Positions 35,011-45,639 of a DNA stretch of 64,000 nucleotides are shown piece after piece. A program made the position numbers and the translations under genes. The notes beneath the pieces were generated by a model. It was not told where the DNA came from. It ran no database searches and saw only the letters and a program-made list of their open reading frames with translations. Source of the DNA: Torymus aiolomorphi (Eukaryota > Arthropoda > Insecta > Hymenoptera > Torymidae). Within the stretch, counting starts at the first letter, position 1. Each line of letters starts with the position of its first letter. Where the stretch lies: NCBI GenBank assembly GCA_036365515.1, contig CM070876.1, forward strand, positions 92,253,800-92,317,799. The letters are read 5' to 3'.

Positions 35011-36740
35011 CCTGGGTGCAGATATAAGTGATATATATTCACGATGCAGTGCTTCAGAAACCCAGGGCGACTGGTCAGGGTGAGCAAGCGGGCCCGCAGC
35101 CGTCGTCATCATACCACCGCAGCTCTTCACAGGTGGATGACTTGTCTAACGATGTTGAATCGATGAAAAAAAAGTAATGGAAAGGAAGTTTTACAATTTA
35201 CCACTCCAACTATATGGCAGAAACCACACTCATGCGATGACTGCTATTTTTGCAAAACTATTACAAGCGGCTTTAACTCGAGAAATAAATCTAAAATAAA
35301 ATATGCTAATGTCTCTTCAACAATAAAACCCATTACGAAATCAGATATTCATATATCCAATGGATTTGAAAGAGAGGAAACTATTTGTGATACTGGTGAA
35401 CTTATGAATGTAGAAGAAGATTTTATGGAAGAAGATATTGAAGAAGACGTCATAAGAAAAAATGAAGATGACAGTGAAAGTGAATTAATGGAGATTAGTG
35501 AATGTGAAATAGATGAAAGTAAAGACAAGTATGTTCCATATTCTGTTATGTTATGCAATCCTAAACCATTTAACCAAAAAGATTTAAATGACTTTTATCG
35601 CAATACTGGCGTCTCGAAAGATGTTGCAGAATTCATGGCAGCGGAATTTAAAAGGCGGGAATTAGTAGAACCTGGAACTAAATCTTCTGTTTATAGAAAA
35701 CGGAAACAAGAGTTAACAAAATATTTCACTGTAGATGAGGATAAAACATTAGTTTATTGTACAGATGTAAAGAGTCTGATTAATGAATTAAAACCTAATA
35801 TTTACAAGTCCAGTGAATGGCGACTCTTCATAGACTCTTCAAAGCAAAGTCTAAAGGCAGTTTTGCTGCATAATGGAAATAAATATGCAAGCATCCCAGT
35901 AACTCATTCCACGAAACTAAAAGAAAGTTATGAAAATATGAAGTATGTCCTAGAGAAAATAAATCATATCCATCATATTAGGACAACAGTAAGGTTTTAC
36001 AAAGTTTCCGTGCTTTCTATGTTTATGGGACAGCGAAGATCGCATAAATCATTACAGGAAGATAGAATGGCCAAAAAGAAATGCGCTTAATCCAGGTACT
36101 TACAACGTGCTTCAAGAACCATTGCTCGATCCATTAAAAATCCTTCTTCCTCCACTGCACATTAAACTTGGTTTAATGAAGCAGTTTACTAAAGCATTAG
36201 ATAAATAAGGGGCATGTTTCCAATACTTGTCAGATCATTTTCCAGGTCTCAGTAACGCTAAAATAAAAGGAGGAATTTTTGACGGCCCTCAAATTCGAAG
36301 AATGTTTCGAGATCCTAATTTCATCAACACAATGAACGAAACAGAAAAGTTAGCATGGCTCAGTTTTCAAAGTATTGCTGAAAATTTTTTAGGTAATCAG
36401 AAAAGTCAGGAATATGAACAAATTGTTTCGGATTTATTCGATAACTACGAACGTTTAGGTTGTTTGATGAGTGTGAAATTACATTTTTTACACGCCCATT
36501 TGCAATACTTTCCTGAAAACTTAGGTGACTACAGCGAAGAGCAAGGTGAGCGATTTCACGACGACCTTATAGAAATGGAGAGGAGATATCAAGGCACTTG
36601 AGGTATTAATATGATGGCTGACTACTGCAAGATGTTGGAAAGAGAAACTAACCCAGCTGATACAAAAAGATCCAGAAATCCTTTACACAGGTCATTTGAG
36701 GATAAAAGAACCCGCTATAAGCGAAAAAGAGAAAATTGAA
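35011..36740 (+). pseudogene. zinc-finger repeat-associated protein, right-arm copy
   Basis: Inverted copy of the gene at 32929-34885. Relative to the left arm it lacks ~215 bp at the junction near 35147 (loss of the first Cys pair region). It keeps Lys codons where the left arm has TAA (after TIWQ) and TAG (after KQSL), but has its own TAA in KALDK(stop)GACF and TGA in YQGT(stop)GINM. It shares the left copy's TAA in LGQQ(stop)GF and its frame break. Frames at 35404-36090 and 36227-36601 are the longest pieces. Confidence 0.75.
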
Positions 36741-36759
36741 TTAGTTTTTTAAAGACGCA

Positions 36760-37150
36760 AGGTTTAATGGTTGAGGGTTTAAGAGCTGAGGGTTTCAGTT
36801 TTCACTTTTTAAGGGTTTTAAGGCACAGTTAATGGTTTGAGGGTTGATGCTTTAAGAGGTCAGAGTTTAATGGTTCATCGTTCAAGGGTTTAAGGGTTCA
36901 GGGTTTAAGGGTTGAGGGCTTAAGGGATCAGGATCTGAGGGTTTAAGGGTTTAAGAGTTCAGGGTTCAACGGTTAAGAGTTTAGAAGGTAGAGGATTAAA
37001 GGGCTATGGGTTCAATGTTTAAGGATTCTAGAGTTGGGGATGAAAGGATTCAGAGTTAAAGAGTTCAGGATTAAAGGGTTTTAGCGTTGAGGGCTTCAAG
37101 GTTTAGGGTTTAAGAGTTATAAGTTCAAGGGTTCAGGGTTTAGGGGTTGA
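36760..37150. repeat. degenerate GGGTTTAAGGGTTCAGGG array, right arm
   Basis: Complement of the left-arm array, directly downstream of the right-arm gene copy. Confidence 0.8.
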
Positions 37151-37164
37151 AAGGGTCAAAAGCT

Positions 37165-37620
37165 GAATTTTTCGAATTTTTCGATGTAGGGGTGGTTTTC
37201 CACGATTTAAAAAACACTGAGGGGTGATGGCACAAATCTGCATTTGGATTCGGATTCAGCGCCTCAAAATGTGTATAGCTTTAGATCTGCAGTAATTTTT
37301 AGGCAGTTTTCACAAATTTTCCCAACGTTAAAAGCGGAATATACCGGATTTTTCGATTTAGGGGTGGTTTTCCACGATTTAAAAAGAACTGAGGGGTGAT
37401 GGCACAAATCTGCCTTTGGATTCGGATTCAGCGCCTCAAAATGTGTATAGCTTTAGATGTGCAGTAATTTTTAGGCAGTTTATAAAAATTTTCCCAACGT
37501 TAAAAGCGGAATATCCCGGATTTTTCGATTTAGGGGTGGTTTTACACGATTTAAAAAAAACTGAGGGGTGATGGCGCAATTCTGGCTTCGGATTCGGATT
37601 CAGCGCGTCAAAATGCATAA
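37165..37620. repeat. ~175 bp tandem units, right arm
   Basis: Three inverted units matching 31415-31860, with GGGGTGGTTTTCCACGATTT as landmark. Confidence 0.8.
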
Positions 37621-37690
37621 GACGGGGTATGTCAAGTCTCAGTAACAGACCACTTTTTTTTTGTGTGCCTGTGTAATGGTTTTTGTTAGT

Positions 37691-38169
37691 CTACGGAAAA
37701 GCTGCATACTCAAATTCGTCAAACTTCTCTACTAGGTCAGACTTATTGGAAGGCAGTTTTAAAGATTCATTATCTTCATAATGCACTATAAGCGTATCAG
37801 TATCCGATCACTTCAGCATTGCTTGAATAGGGAAAATAAACCCCATCTTCTTATACCCTTCTATTGTTATGATGTTACATCTTTGCAATACAAAATATAA
37901 ACAATACGATTTCTTCAAAAATTTCTTACACTAACAGTTTCATTGAATCTGTATATCTAAGTGTTTACTTGGTAAAATGCTTACATGTGCACTGCTATAA
38001 GTACTTTGAAGAGTTTTTCATAGTTACTCGAACCATCACTTTCATTGAGCACTGCAACAACTGAAAACAAGCTAACAGTGGACATCGCTGCAAACCAACA
38101 CACTCGATTACCTGCCAGAACAAAACTAAGCACAACTTGCGTTATCAATGCGAATGTTGTCGTCATCAC
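37691..38169 (-). pseudogene. two-exon gene fragment with one stop, family unknown
   Basis: The minus strand starts MMTTTFALITQVVLSFVLAG at 38169, with two hydrophobic stretches (the second around STVSLFSVVAVL), and runs ...NYEKLFKVLIAVH to a GTAAGC donor (37979-37984). A 104 base intron ends CAAAG, and exon 2 (37691-37880) continues in phase: CNIITIEGYKKMGFIFPIQA, then MLK(stop)SDTDTLIVHYEDN and SDLVEKFDEFEYAAFP before TAG. Phase agreement across the splice and the protein-like composition support a former gene. The in-frame TGA at about the start of SDTD breaks it. It abuts the outer end of the 6.3 kb palindrome. No family recognised. Confidence 0.4.
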
Positions 38170-38726
38170 CTCTTACTTCTGACAATTCACTCTTCTCGTG
38201 CTCGAGACTGACACTCGCAGAAACACTGGCAAAGTTTTACGCAGATCTTTTATCAACGATTTTGAGGTTATGTCGCTCTTGCTTTTTACAACTTCATTCC
38301 TCTGTGAGAGTGAGAATGCGAGAGCTGTAGCGACCTGTAGCACCAGGTCTTCACGCGATGTTCGTTTGTGGCACTAGCCCCACCAAGCACCCGAATTTCC
38401 GCTGGACTTGGGTTGAGCGTGGCGATGAAAACGACATTGCTGACTGTGCTCTTGTGCCTCTGCGTGTGCTGCACAATAACTACACACTCGCGCTAGACTT
38501 GTTTTTTTTTTCTTCCAATGTGAGGTATTCTAACTCCAGGCCAGGTCCTCAAACGCCAGACTTGTGTGTTGTGTCTTCTCTTCGTTGCGCGCGCGTCTTC
38601 TCTCTTCACTCAAAGTACCATTGCATTCAGAGCATATGTTACAGCTGACTTAGCTTAGCTCCGTCGGTCAGCCTAACTTGTGAGACCTCGCGCCTGCGCA
38701 CGAGAGGTCTTCGCCGATTCGGATTA
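38170..38726. other. GC-richer region, no product recognised
   Basis: Overlapping short frames occur on both strands without motifs. It may include the promoter of the minus-strand gene fragment at 37691-38169. Confidence 0.3.
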
Positions 38727-38866
38727 GGGAGCTTCTACATCGATGCGGCTGCGTGTGCGCACGCCGTGTATAAGGTATACCTATATATGCGTGCGCGCTA
38801 CATATAGGTATACCTTATACACGGCGTGCGCACACGCAGCCGCATCGATGTAGAAGCTCCCTTAGG
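38727..38866. mobile_element. 140 bp hairpin MITE, Harbinger-type features
   Basis: A nearly perfect palindrome: GGGAGCTTCTACATCGATGC at the left and its complement at the right, with a short ATGCGTGCGCGC loop. It is flanked by TTA on both sides. A 3 bp TTA/TAA target duplication with G-rich ends is typical of PIF/Harbinger elements. Confidence 0.8.
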
Positions 38867-38871
38867 GTAAG

Positions 38872-39062
38872 TCCAGAATAGGTACGTATGTGCGTTTGCG
38901 TTCATGCAGCTGCTTCGAGCACAAGTCAGGAGGGTGTACTCTAGCTGGGGGGTGTAGCCTAGGTGGGGTGTACTACCTAGAGTACACCCTCCTGACGTCT
39001 GCTCGAAGTAGCTGCATGAACGCAAAAGCATGTACGCAAACGCACGTACGCACCTATTCTGG
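38872..39062. mobile_element. ~190 bp hairpin MITE
   Basis: GTCCAGAATAGGTACGTATG and its complement near 39062 bound arms of ~85 bp (CAGCTGCTTCGAGCA, GGAGGGTGTACTCTA) around a CTAGGTGGGG loop. Target duplication not clear. Confidence 0.75.
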
Positions 39063-39203
39063 ACACTCATTGGTTGTCGTAAGCGTGCGCACATATTATA
39101 TGCGTCGCAATGATTCATACGCGTATGATATCGCAAATTGTTTATACGTGTCATTTACCCACCACTGCGCAACGCAGTCAAACGCGAGTAAACGCGCTGT
39201 AGC

Positions 39204-39488
39204 GTACGGATGCGGACGAACGCAGTAAGGGAGCATCTACATCGATGCGGCTGCGTCTACGCTCGCCGTGTATAAGGTATACCTATATGTAGCGCGCACG
39301 CATATATAGGTATACCTTATACACGGCGTGCGTACACGCAGCCGCATCGATGTAGAAGCTCCCTAAGCGAGCATGCCCGCAACCAATCACAGCTTGACTC
39401 GAGTGGAAGAAAAGAGTGTTTACCTCTCGAAGCAAGCTACGATTGGCTGGTGGCATGTGCCCTGACCGCGTTCGTCCGCATCCGTATA
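39204..39488. mobile_element. hairpin element split by a second Harbinger-like MITE
   Basis: GTACGGATGCGGACGAACGC at 39204 is inverted at ~39468-39488. Between them sits a second copy of the 140 bp hairpin (39229-39366), so the outer element was there first. Confidence 0.6.
39229..39366. mobile_element. second copy of the 140 bp hairpin MITE, opposite orientation
   Basis: Same ends as 38727-38866 (GGGAGC..TCTACATCGATG), flanked by TAA on both sides. The loop is the reverse complement of the first copy's loop, so the two are in opposite orientation. Confidence 0.8.
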
Positions 39489-39596
39489 CGCAACCCTATA
39501 TGCATATATGGCCCGGGCCCTAGTCGCTACTCGCGGCATGAAAACGCCCTTTTATACTTATACTCGGGAGTCGGGGCATATTGCGAAATTATTTGG

Positions 39597-39629
39597 CAAC
39601 GTTGCATTCTACTGTAGAATGCAACGTTG
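39597..39629. repeat. perfect 16 bp hairpin upstream of the RS-rich gene
   Basis: CAACGTTGCATTCTAC, one T, then its exact complement. It sits ~270 bases before the ATG at 39900, in a GC-richer stretch that may hold the promoter. Confidence 0.7.
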
Positions 39630-39899
39630 TCAAATCCACATCGGAAACCACAACTAGAAACTGAAACCATATTTCGTAACATACCTTCGGGGCAGTGACA
39701 CGTTTAGCTATAGATATTCGCCTTCGCCTTTCCTGAACACCACTCGCATTCGCGGCGTATTCGGTCTCGGTGCAGCGCAACGCTGTAGGTATAGCTCGTA
39801 GCTGTACATTCAACTTCGCGTTTCCCGCGAGCCACTCGTACCTAGACTTCGTATGCGGGACGCGCATATACCTAAGTACGCTCATCAGTTTTGTACAAA

Positions 39900-41134
39900 A
39901 TGCCACCAAAAATTACTAAGGGTAATAAAAAGAAGGCTAAACAACACCAAAAGAATATTCAGAAGCAGGAGAATTCGAAAATTCAGACAAATGATGAACA
40001 CCAAAAGAATGATGGTAATGGTGGTAACAAAGACCTTCAGAATGAAAACCTGTCAACCGAAAATGATTTTAAGAATCAAAGTAAGGATCATGCAGTGAGC
40101 AATCAAGATGGTGCTGATAAATCTGATAAGCGAAACATTAGTTCACGTAACCGTCAATCAAGTTCTCAACGTGTTTGTACTCGTGGTTGTAATCACAGTC
40201 GGAGTTGTGATCGAAAACATAGTCAGAATCGCGATCGTAAATATAGCCGTGATCATAAATATAGTGGTCATCGTCGATATAGTCGGAGCCCTGATAACCA
40301 AAGTCCTCAACGCCGACGAAGTCGAAGGCGTAACAGCCGCGAAAGTAGTCATGAAGATTACCATCGTCGCACACATAATAAATTTGATGATAACCGCAGG
40401 CCAGATAATTATTACAAAAAGGCACCCAATGAGCGAAAGTCCCTGGAATCGGCTTGGAAACCATCACACTAATAAAACACCTTATTTTCATGAACGTCCA
40501 CATACAAGTCGTCAGCAACAAATAAACATAGGTAAGAATATATTTTATTTGTTATCATGTTTATGGATCTGAAGTTTTCAACGTTGGATGCAACGAAAAT
40601 TAAAAAGCTCATTTTTATTTCATAAATTATATTCATTTTATTATAAAATTTATCATGTATATTTAATGTGTTATAGCATAAATAAACTTTCGGATGAGGA
40701 TTTTTATTTAATTACAAAAAATTATTTTGTTTCATACCAAAGTTGTGAATTATAAATTATTAAAAATATTTATTTCTATATATTTAGATTAATTTTTTTA
40801 GAAGTAAATCAAAAAGAAAGAAAAAAGTACCTGAAATAATTAGAAATATATTTTTTATGTTTCATAGAAAATTTAGAGCCAGTAATTACAACAAATGTTG
40901 AAGCTGTTAAGTTCAGGCAGACGACGTTGTTTTGTTGAAAGATAAAATACGTGATCTTGAAATGGGTCGTCAACTCGACCAGTTCAAATTGCAGTTGGTA
41001 CAGAAGAATACTTTGGTAACTCCACCATTTCAGCTCACGGAAACTGATGCCAGTACTTTCGAAATAATAAAGTTGAAAGAGGTAGTTTTATTATTACAAC
41101 AGGCTCTATCTAGTTGTTTCACATCCACAAAATA
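39900..41134 (+). CDS. Arg/Ser-rich protein with C-terminal coiled coil, frameshifted
   Basis: ATG at 39900 gives MPPKITKGNKKKAKQHQKN, a Lys/Asn/Gln-rich start, then an RS-like domain (HSRSCDRKHSQNRDRKYSRD; QSPQRRRSRRRNSRESSHED). A frame change near 40430-40460 leads to RLGNHHTNKTPYFHERPHTS and QQQINI up to a GTAAGA donor (40532-40537). The intron ends TTTCATAG at 40867; exon 2 joins in phase as ENLEPVITTNVEAV. After a second frame change near 40910 it reads DDVVLLKDKIRDLEMGRQLD, then TPPFQLTETDASTFEIIKLK, ending at 41134. The consistent splice phase says this was or is a real two-exon gene. RS domains are typical of splicing or nuclear-speckle proteins, but no RRM is visible and no family is recognised. 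Both frame changes may be real decay or consensus errors. Confidence 0.5.
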
Positions 41135-41220
41135 ACAAATTTTACTTTATCAAATATCAAATAATATGTATTGATAACACAAACTATTTCATAATATTAG
41201 AATCATACATGCTTCAAGTA

Positions 41221-41825
41221 TTCGAGATAAATTTACACTGGGCTGTGCTCCAGTGAACTGCATAACTCCTTTTGAATCCCATTGAACTTCATAGATTCAT
41301 TTACCTCGAAAACACCAGTGTTGGCTCTCAGTGTACTAAAATTACCTTGTAAATTGACACTGAGCCTATCACTTGATACAATAAATAGATCATAATGTGA
41401 AGAAGTATCCGATCTAACATTTTAATCCCCAATCTTCTTTCCTAAAATAAAAAGTAAATACACAGATTTTTTTCATGAAAATAACATTTTAGGTAATAAA
41501 AAATTATATCAAGTAAATACCTGATAAGTGGCATAAGCTGAAGCACTAACACCTTGAAAACCTGCATAAGAAGTACTTTGATATATTACCACTTTCTTAG
41601 TGCATTTTGCCAAAATTTTTAAAATACTGATATTTTTTAGAACCTGTTAATATTGACTCTTTTAGTATGCTGTAAAGGAATCAATTTCAGTAAACATTGT
41701 AAATCTATACTTACATCATCATTTGTTAGCCGCATCAGTAACTCAACCATAAATACATGATTTTGCAGGTTATGTTTATTCATTAAGGTGGTCTTACAGC
41801 TACTGGCCTCTGAGACCAAAATCAG
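41221..41825 (-). CDS. putative multi-exon gene, family unknown
   Basis: On the minus strand, exon A (41715-41825) lies between TTTTTTTTCAG and GTAAGT, is exactly 37 codons (LILVSEASSCKTTLMNKHNL, then HVFMVELLMRLTNDD) and is phase 0 at both ends. Exon B (41521-41561) lies between ATGCAG and GTATTT. Exon C starts at 41441 after TTTTATTTTAG. Joined in phase, B-C gives VFKVLVLQLMPLIRKEDWGL and a stop. Another exon C frame (SDTSSHYDLFIVSSDRLSVN, then FSTLRANTGVFEVNES) is also open for ~60 codons, so the true 3' structure is uncertain. It converges with the RS-rich gene. Confidence 0.35.
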
Positions 41826-42297
41826 CTGAAAAAAAATGTGTCTTAAGTAATATGAAATCTATGTATTATAAGTAGGGTGACTATACACCAGTATTGGAAC
41901 AGTCACCAGTTAACGAACATTTTTTTTTATATATATAAAAATATCAAGCTTTCTATGTATTGTTTATCTAACATGACGATAATTTTCGAATCCTTGAAAA
42001 TTTTTATTTCATTTTATATAAAGATTCTGCATAAAAGAAATTATCTTGTTAAGAATAAAATCATAAAATCACCGCTATTAAGTGTTTCTTCACTGGCAAT
42101 GTATTCCTTCACTGGTGAAACGTTTTTAGATACTAATATAGCGTGTTCCTTTACTGGTTTTTAGGAGATATTTACAAATTTTCATTAAATAAAATTTTTA
42201 CTTTCATTCCTTATTCAAAATTTGCTCACCGACGTAAAGTTGAACATTTTAGAATATAAATTTCAAAAGGGTTTTACTTTGAATCCATTTTTAAACC
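41826..42297. other. AT-rich, no gene recognised
   Basis: A 95-codon frame at 41877-42164 is low-complexity. Confidence 0.35.
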
Positions 42298-43510
42298 TGT
42301 TACGTGACGTCTGTTAAGACCTCACGCACTCGTTATAAAAATGTTGTGGTCGTTGCCCTCGAGAATATTAGTGTCACTCTCGCCAAGAGGGTACCTTCGC
42401 TTACCTTCGTCCCCTATATTCGCCCATACGGATATAGCGGCGCGCAATTGCTTCCTTGTGATATTCGTATTGATCGGGTTATCGTAGTATCTGCTCTCCT
42501 TATTTGTTGTCGAGACCGGAGACGAAAGTTCGTACAATACTCTTCTACCCCAATATCGAGGGATAATTTATTGATGAAGTGGAATATTGTATAACTACCA
42601 GAGTTCTAAGGTATATTCTAAGTTTTAAGAAAGGATAAAATCGATTGAAGGAATAATGAAATTATAACAATGCCTACTATTGGATATCACTTATTTATTA
42701 CCAACCCGTAAATATTCTGTTAAATTACAATAATAAGACTTACTATCATTTTATTACACTAGGAAATCATTTATGTATAAAAGCGTCCTATGCAAATAAA
42801 GAATTGTCCCGTACCAATCAATAATTATTTGGTAAAAGTTAAGGAGAACAAAGAAACCACACATGCCACTACTTATTCCTCTTACGGTCAATTAATATTC
42901 GTCCATACCCGTCGTACGCTAACGCTATGGAGTAATCACTCTATTAGTCCGGCTGTCAGAATCTGAAACTTTATTCAATGTTCGCTGCCACACTGCAACA
43001 TGACCCTGAGTCTGGGTTATGGGGCGATGCGCGCGTCTATGTGACGATACTGGCGCGCGGCTCAACGCGTCCGTGGAGGAGATATAATCTGAGGAGATAT
43101 AATCCAGCTGGATCCGCGGATTAAGTATTTCTATATTTATAGATCTAGGTACAGGCGTAGAAATATTATTATCTACGCAAGTAATGATTCTTCTTGAAAT
43201 ATGTGATTATATATTTTCTTCTTCGTTGAGATGTTCCTCGGTGTTGCTGGATTTCCTCTTTTATATGTTGAATATGGTTATTTCAATCCTCCAGTATGCG
43301 GACACCTTGCTTCTGGGTTCTTGTTCCCTTTTTAGAGGCCGTTACTGCTCTCTGGCTCTTTGCGGTTGGATCTAGAATGCGCTGCGGGATTCTGTATGGA
43401 CTGGCTTCGATGGATATGGCATATCAACGCCCGTATTGCGTAGATTCACGAACTAAAGTAATCCTCAACCTACCACGTAGGGTCTAACGAAAGGACGAAT
43501 CGACGATATC
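42298..43510. other. GC-richer block, LTR-like start, unresolved
   Basis: It begins TGTTACGTGACGTCTGTTAA and has an AATAAAGAATTG phrase near 42797, a short duplication (GAGGAGATATAATC twice near 43080) and overlapping short frames on both strands. I could not find the other terminus or a target duplication, so LTR status is only a possibility. Confidence 0.25.
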
Positions 43511-44775
43511 GAAGTTCTATTAGGGTACGGTATAGTTCCAATACTATCGATTATTGTATTAATATTAAAAATATTAATCTATTATAGAAAGTGAAAAATT
43601 TAATTTTTATTAATAATTGTTGATTATTTTTTTCTACTAATAATTATTAAACAATTGGTATTATTAGTAACAATTGGATAGTTATTATTATGAACACTCA
43701 CTAAACATTAATTTCTATTAGTAAAAATCATTAATTATTAATTAGCAATATATAATCAATTATTAATACAATTATTTATATAATTACTTATTAATATAAT
43801 TATTGATATACTTAATTAATATTAATTATTAATTAACAATAATAATTAAATAATTATTATTGTTAAATTATTATCCAATTATTGAATTACTAGTTATCAA
43901 TTATTTCTTAGAAATTCGTTAATTTATTATCGAATCGTTGTTTATTAAGAACACTTTATAAGAAACTTAACTTTCGTGGCATGTGTGGTAACACGCACAA
44001 GGGTTGAATGCTAAAGGAGTCGATTTGAGGTTTTCCGGGATTTTTCCATTCGATATTTGCAGAGGTTCACAGAAATTAGTTTATTTTTCCCTTAGGGGAT
44101 TAGTCGCTCGCCTTAAATCCGTTAGTATAGTCAAAAATTCTTGATCGGATTTTCTTAATTAAAAATTAAATGTACCGTTTCGAAGAACGAACAGCAGTTT
44201 GTTTACCGACAATTATCTTATTATTATAGGATTCTAAAAGATATCCTATGAGTATCAGTAAAGAAAATAAATTTTTATTGCTCCTTTTAAAAAGAATATT
44301 TATTTTAAAGATTGAATGCACGAAAAATGTCGAGTTTTAGAGTGTTTGTTTATTTTACTTGAATAATGAATATAAATGAATGAACAATTATTATGACACA
44401 AAAATATTGTAGAAACTACTTTTTATTATGTTAATCTAATATAAGTAATGAGAAGTTATCAAAAAGGGTATTTTCAAAAACTAATCTACTGTCTGAGGAG
44501 TTAATATTTTTATTTAGGTGAATTTCACCCACGGTGACCGATGAGGGTTAAGGGTTAAAATTATTAATTCACCGTAATTTGTTCTTTAATAGGGCATATT
44601 ATTTGCCACGAAGTGATCGCTAATCGAGCAAGTTAATTATGCCTTTGCACTCAGAGATAAAGAGTAGGCTGGTCACCTCGCAGTCGCAGGAGGCTGACGT
44701 CAACGGCACTTGACTCACACGAGTGAAAAAGAGAGGGAACGCACGCGCGGAGAGCGAAGGTAGCCGTACGTACAA
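43511..44775. other. very AT-rich; no gene recognised
   Basis: Dominated by AATTATTAAT-like words between 43550 and 43950. Nothing recognised to 44775. Confidence 0.45.
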
Positions 44776-44849
<74 letters not shown>

Positions 44850-44862
44850 CTATATATATATA
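44776..44862. repeat. (TA)n tract
   Basis: TA repeat broken once by CC near 44849. Confidence 0.98.
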
Positions 44863-44869
44863 GCTGGTA

Positions 44870-45080
44870 GAGCTTTTTGTGAATTAGCTGCCCCTGAGCT
44901 GCCCCTTTTGGTCGCCCATTTGTTGCCCCTTAAAATAACGTAAAATTACGTGTTTTTACACGTTATTTTTATTCGGATTTGCTGCCCCTTACATTTTCTT
45001 GCTGCCCCTTGCCGCCCAAATGTGGTCGCCCATTGGCTGCCCCTTGTACTGCCCCTTGTGCCCTCCGTCACTGCTGAGGA
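44870..45080. repeat. cluster of GCTGCCCCTT words
   Basis: About seven GCTGCCCCTT or close variants, with two GGTCGCCCAT phrases, in ~200 bp. A small AACGTAAAATTACG / TTTTTACACGTT inverted pair lies between them. No known element recognised. Confidence 0.6.
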
Positions 45081-45639
45081 TTTTATTTTTTGAATAGGAT
45101 GTTGGATTTTTGTTTTTAAGTGGTAGGTTGGTGGCTACTTTTATCATTAGCCTTAAAAGTATGAAAATGCAACGTTGACGTTGTAGAACATCAAAATGTT
45201 TTTTGTGATCTAAACAAGCTTTTGATAATAATAAAAAAAGTCTTTTCCACGCAACCTAATAGGTGTTTTTGTGATATCAAAAGTTTGAGAGGTCGAGATC
45301 ACTAATCATTATCTTGCTATCAGACTTTCAAAATTCCAATTGGCCATCAAAAGTTCGAGGGAAACAAAAGGTCGAGATCACTGATCACAATCTTGCCATA
45401 AAATTGAAAATGTTGTAGGTATTTTGAGAAAAAGAAATCGCAGATCGATGTATGTAAAAATTGTAACATATTTTTGTTTCATTTTGAAATATGATAAAAA
45501 TTATCTTTATTCATAGTTCATTTAACATTGAACAAAATCTTTGTTATAATTGATCTAGCAAATATTTTAAACTGTAAATCAATTTAGAAAAATGCAAAAA
45601 TAGATGTAAAAATAACTGATCTAGCAAAAATTTGTAAAA
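45081..45639. other. AT-rich with two short local duplications
   Basis: 45277-45321 and 45347-45400 share ATCAAAAGTT and GGTCGAGATCACT. 45552-45586 and 45620-45657 share GATCTAGCAAA and ACTGTAAATCAATTT, the latter right at the start of the helicase fragment. Confidence 0.45.

Larger units (their letters stand above)
31361..37672. mobile_element. 6.3 kb palindrome with a gene copy in each arm
   Basis: ACACAGGCACACAAAAAAAA at 31361 matches the complement at 37653-37672. From each end inward come a TCTGTTACTGAGACTTGACA segment, ~175 bp tandem units, an AACCCTTAAACCC-like degenerate array and then a gene copy. The gene copies point outward from a ~120 bp spacer near 34.89-35.01 kb. Arms differ by substitutions, private stops and indels, including a ~215 bp deletion in the right arm. 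It is either an inverted dimer of a transposon or an inverted segmental duplication. Confidence 0.8.

Noticed and set aside
40108..40572. 154-codon Val/Ile-rich frame and its antisense counterparts
   Set aside because: Mostly out-of-frame shadow of the Arg/Ser-rich domain; only its last ~35 codons look real and are included in the RS-rich gene.
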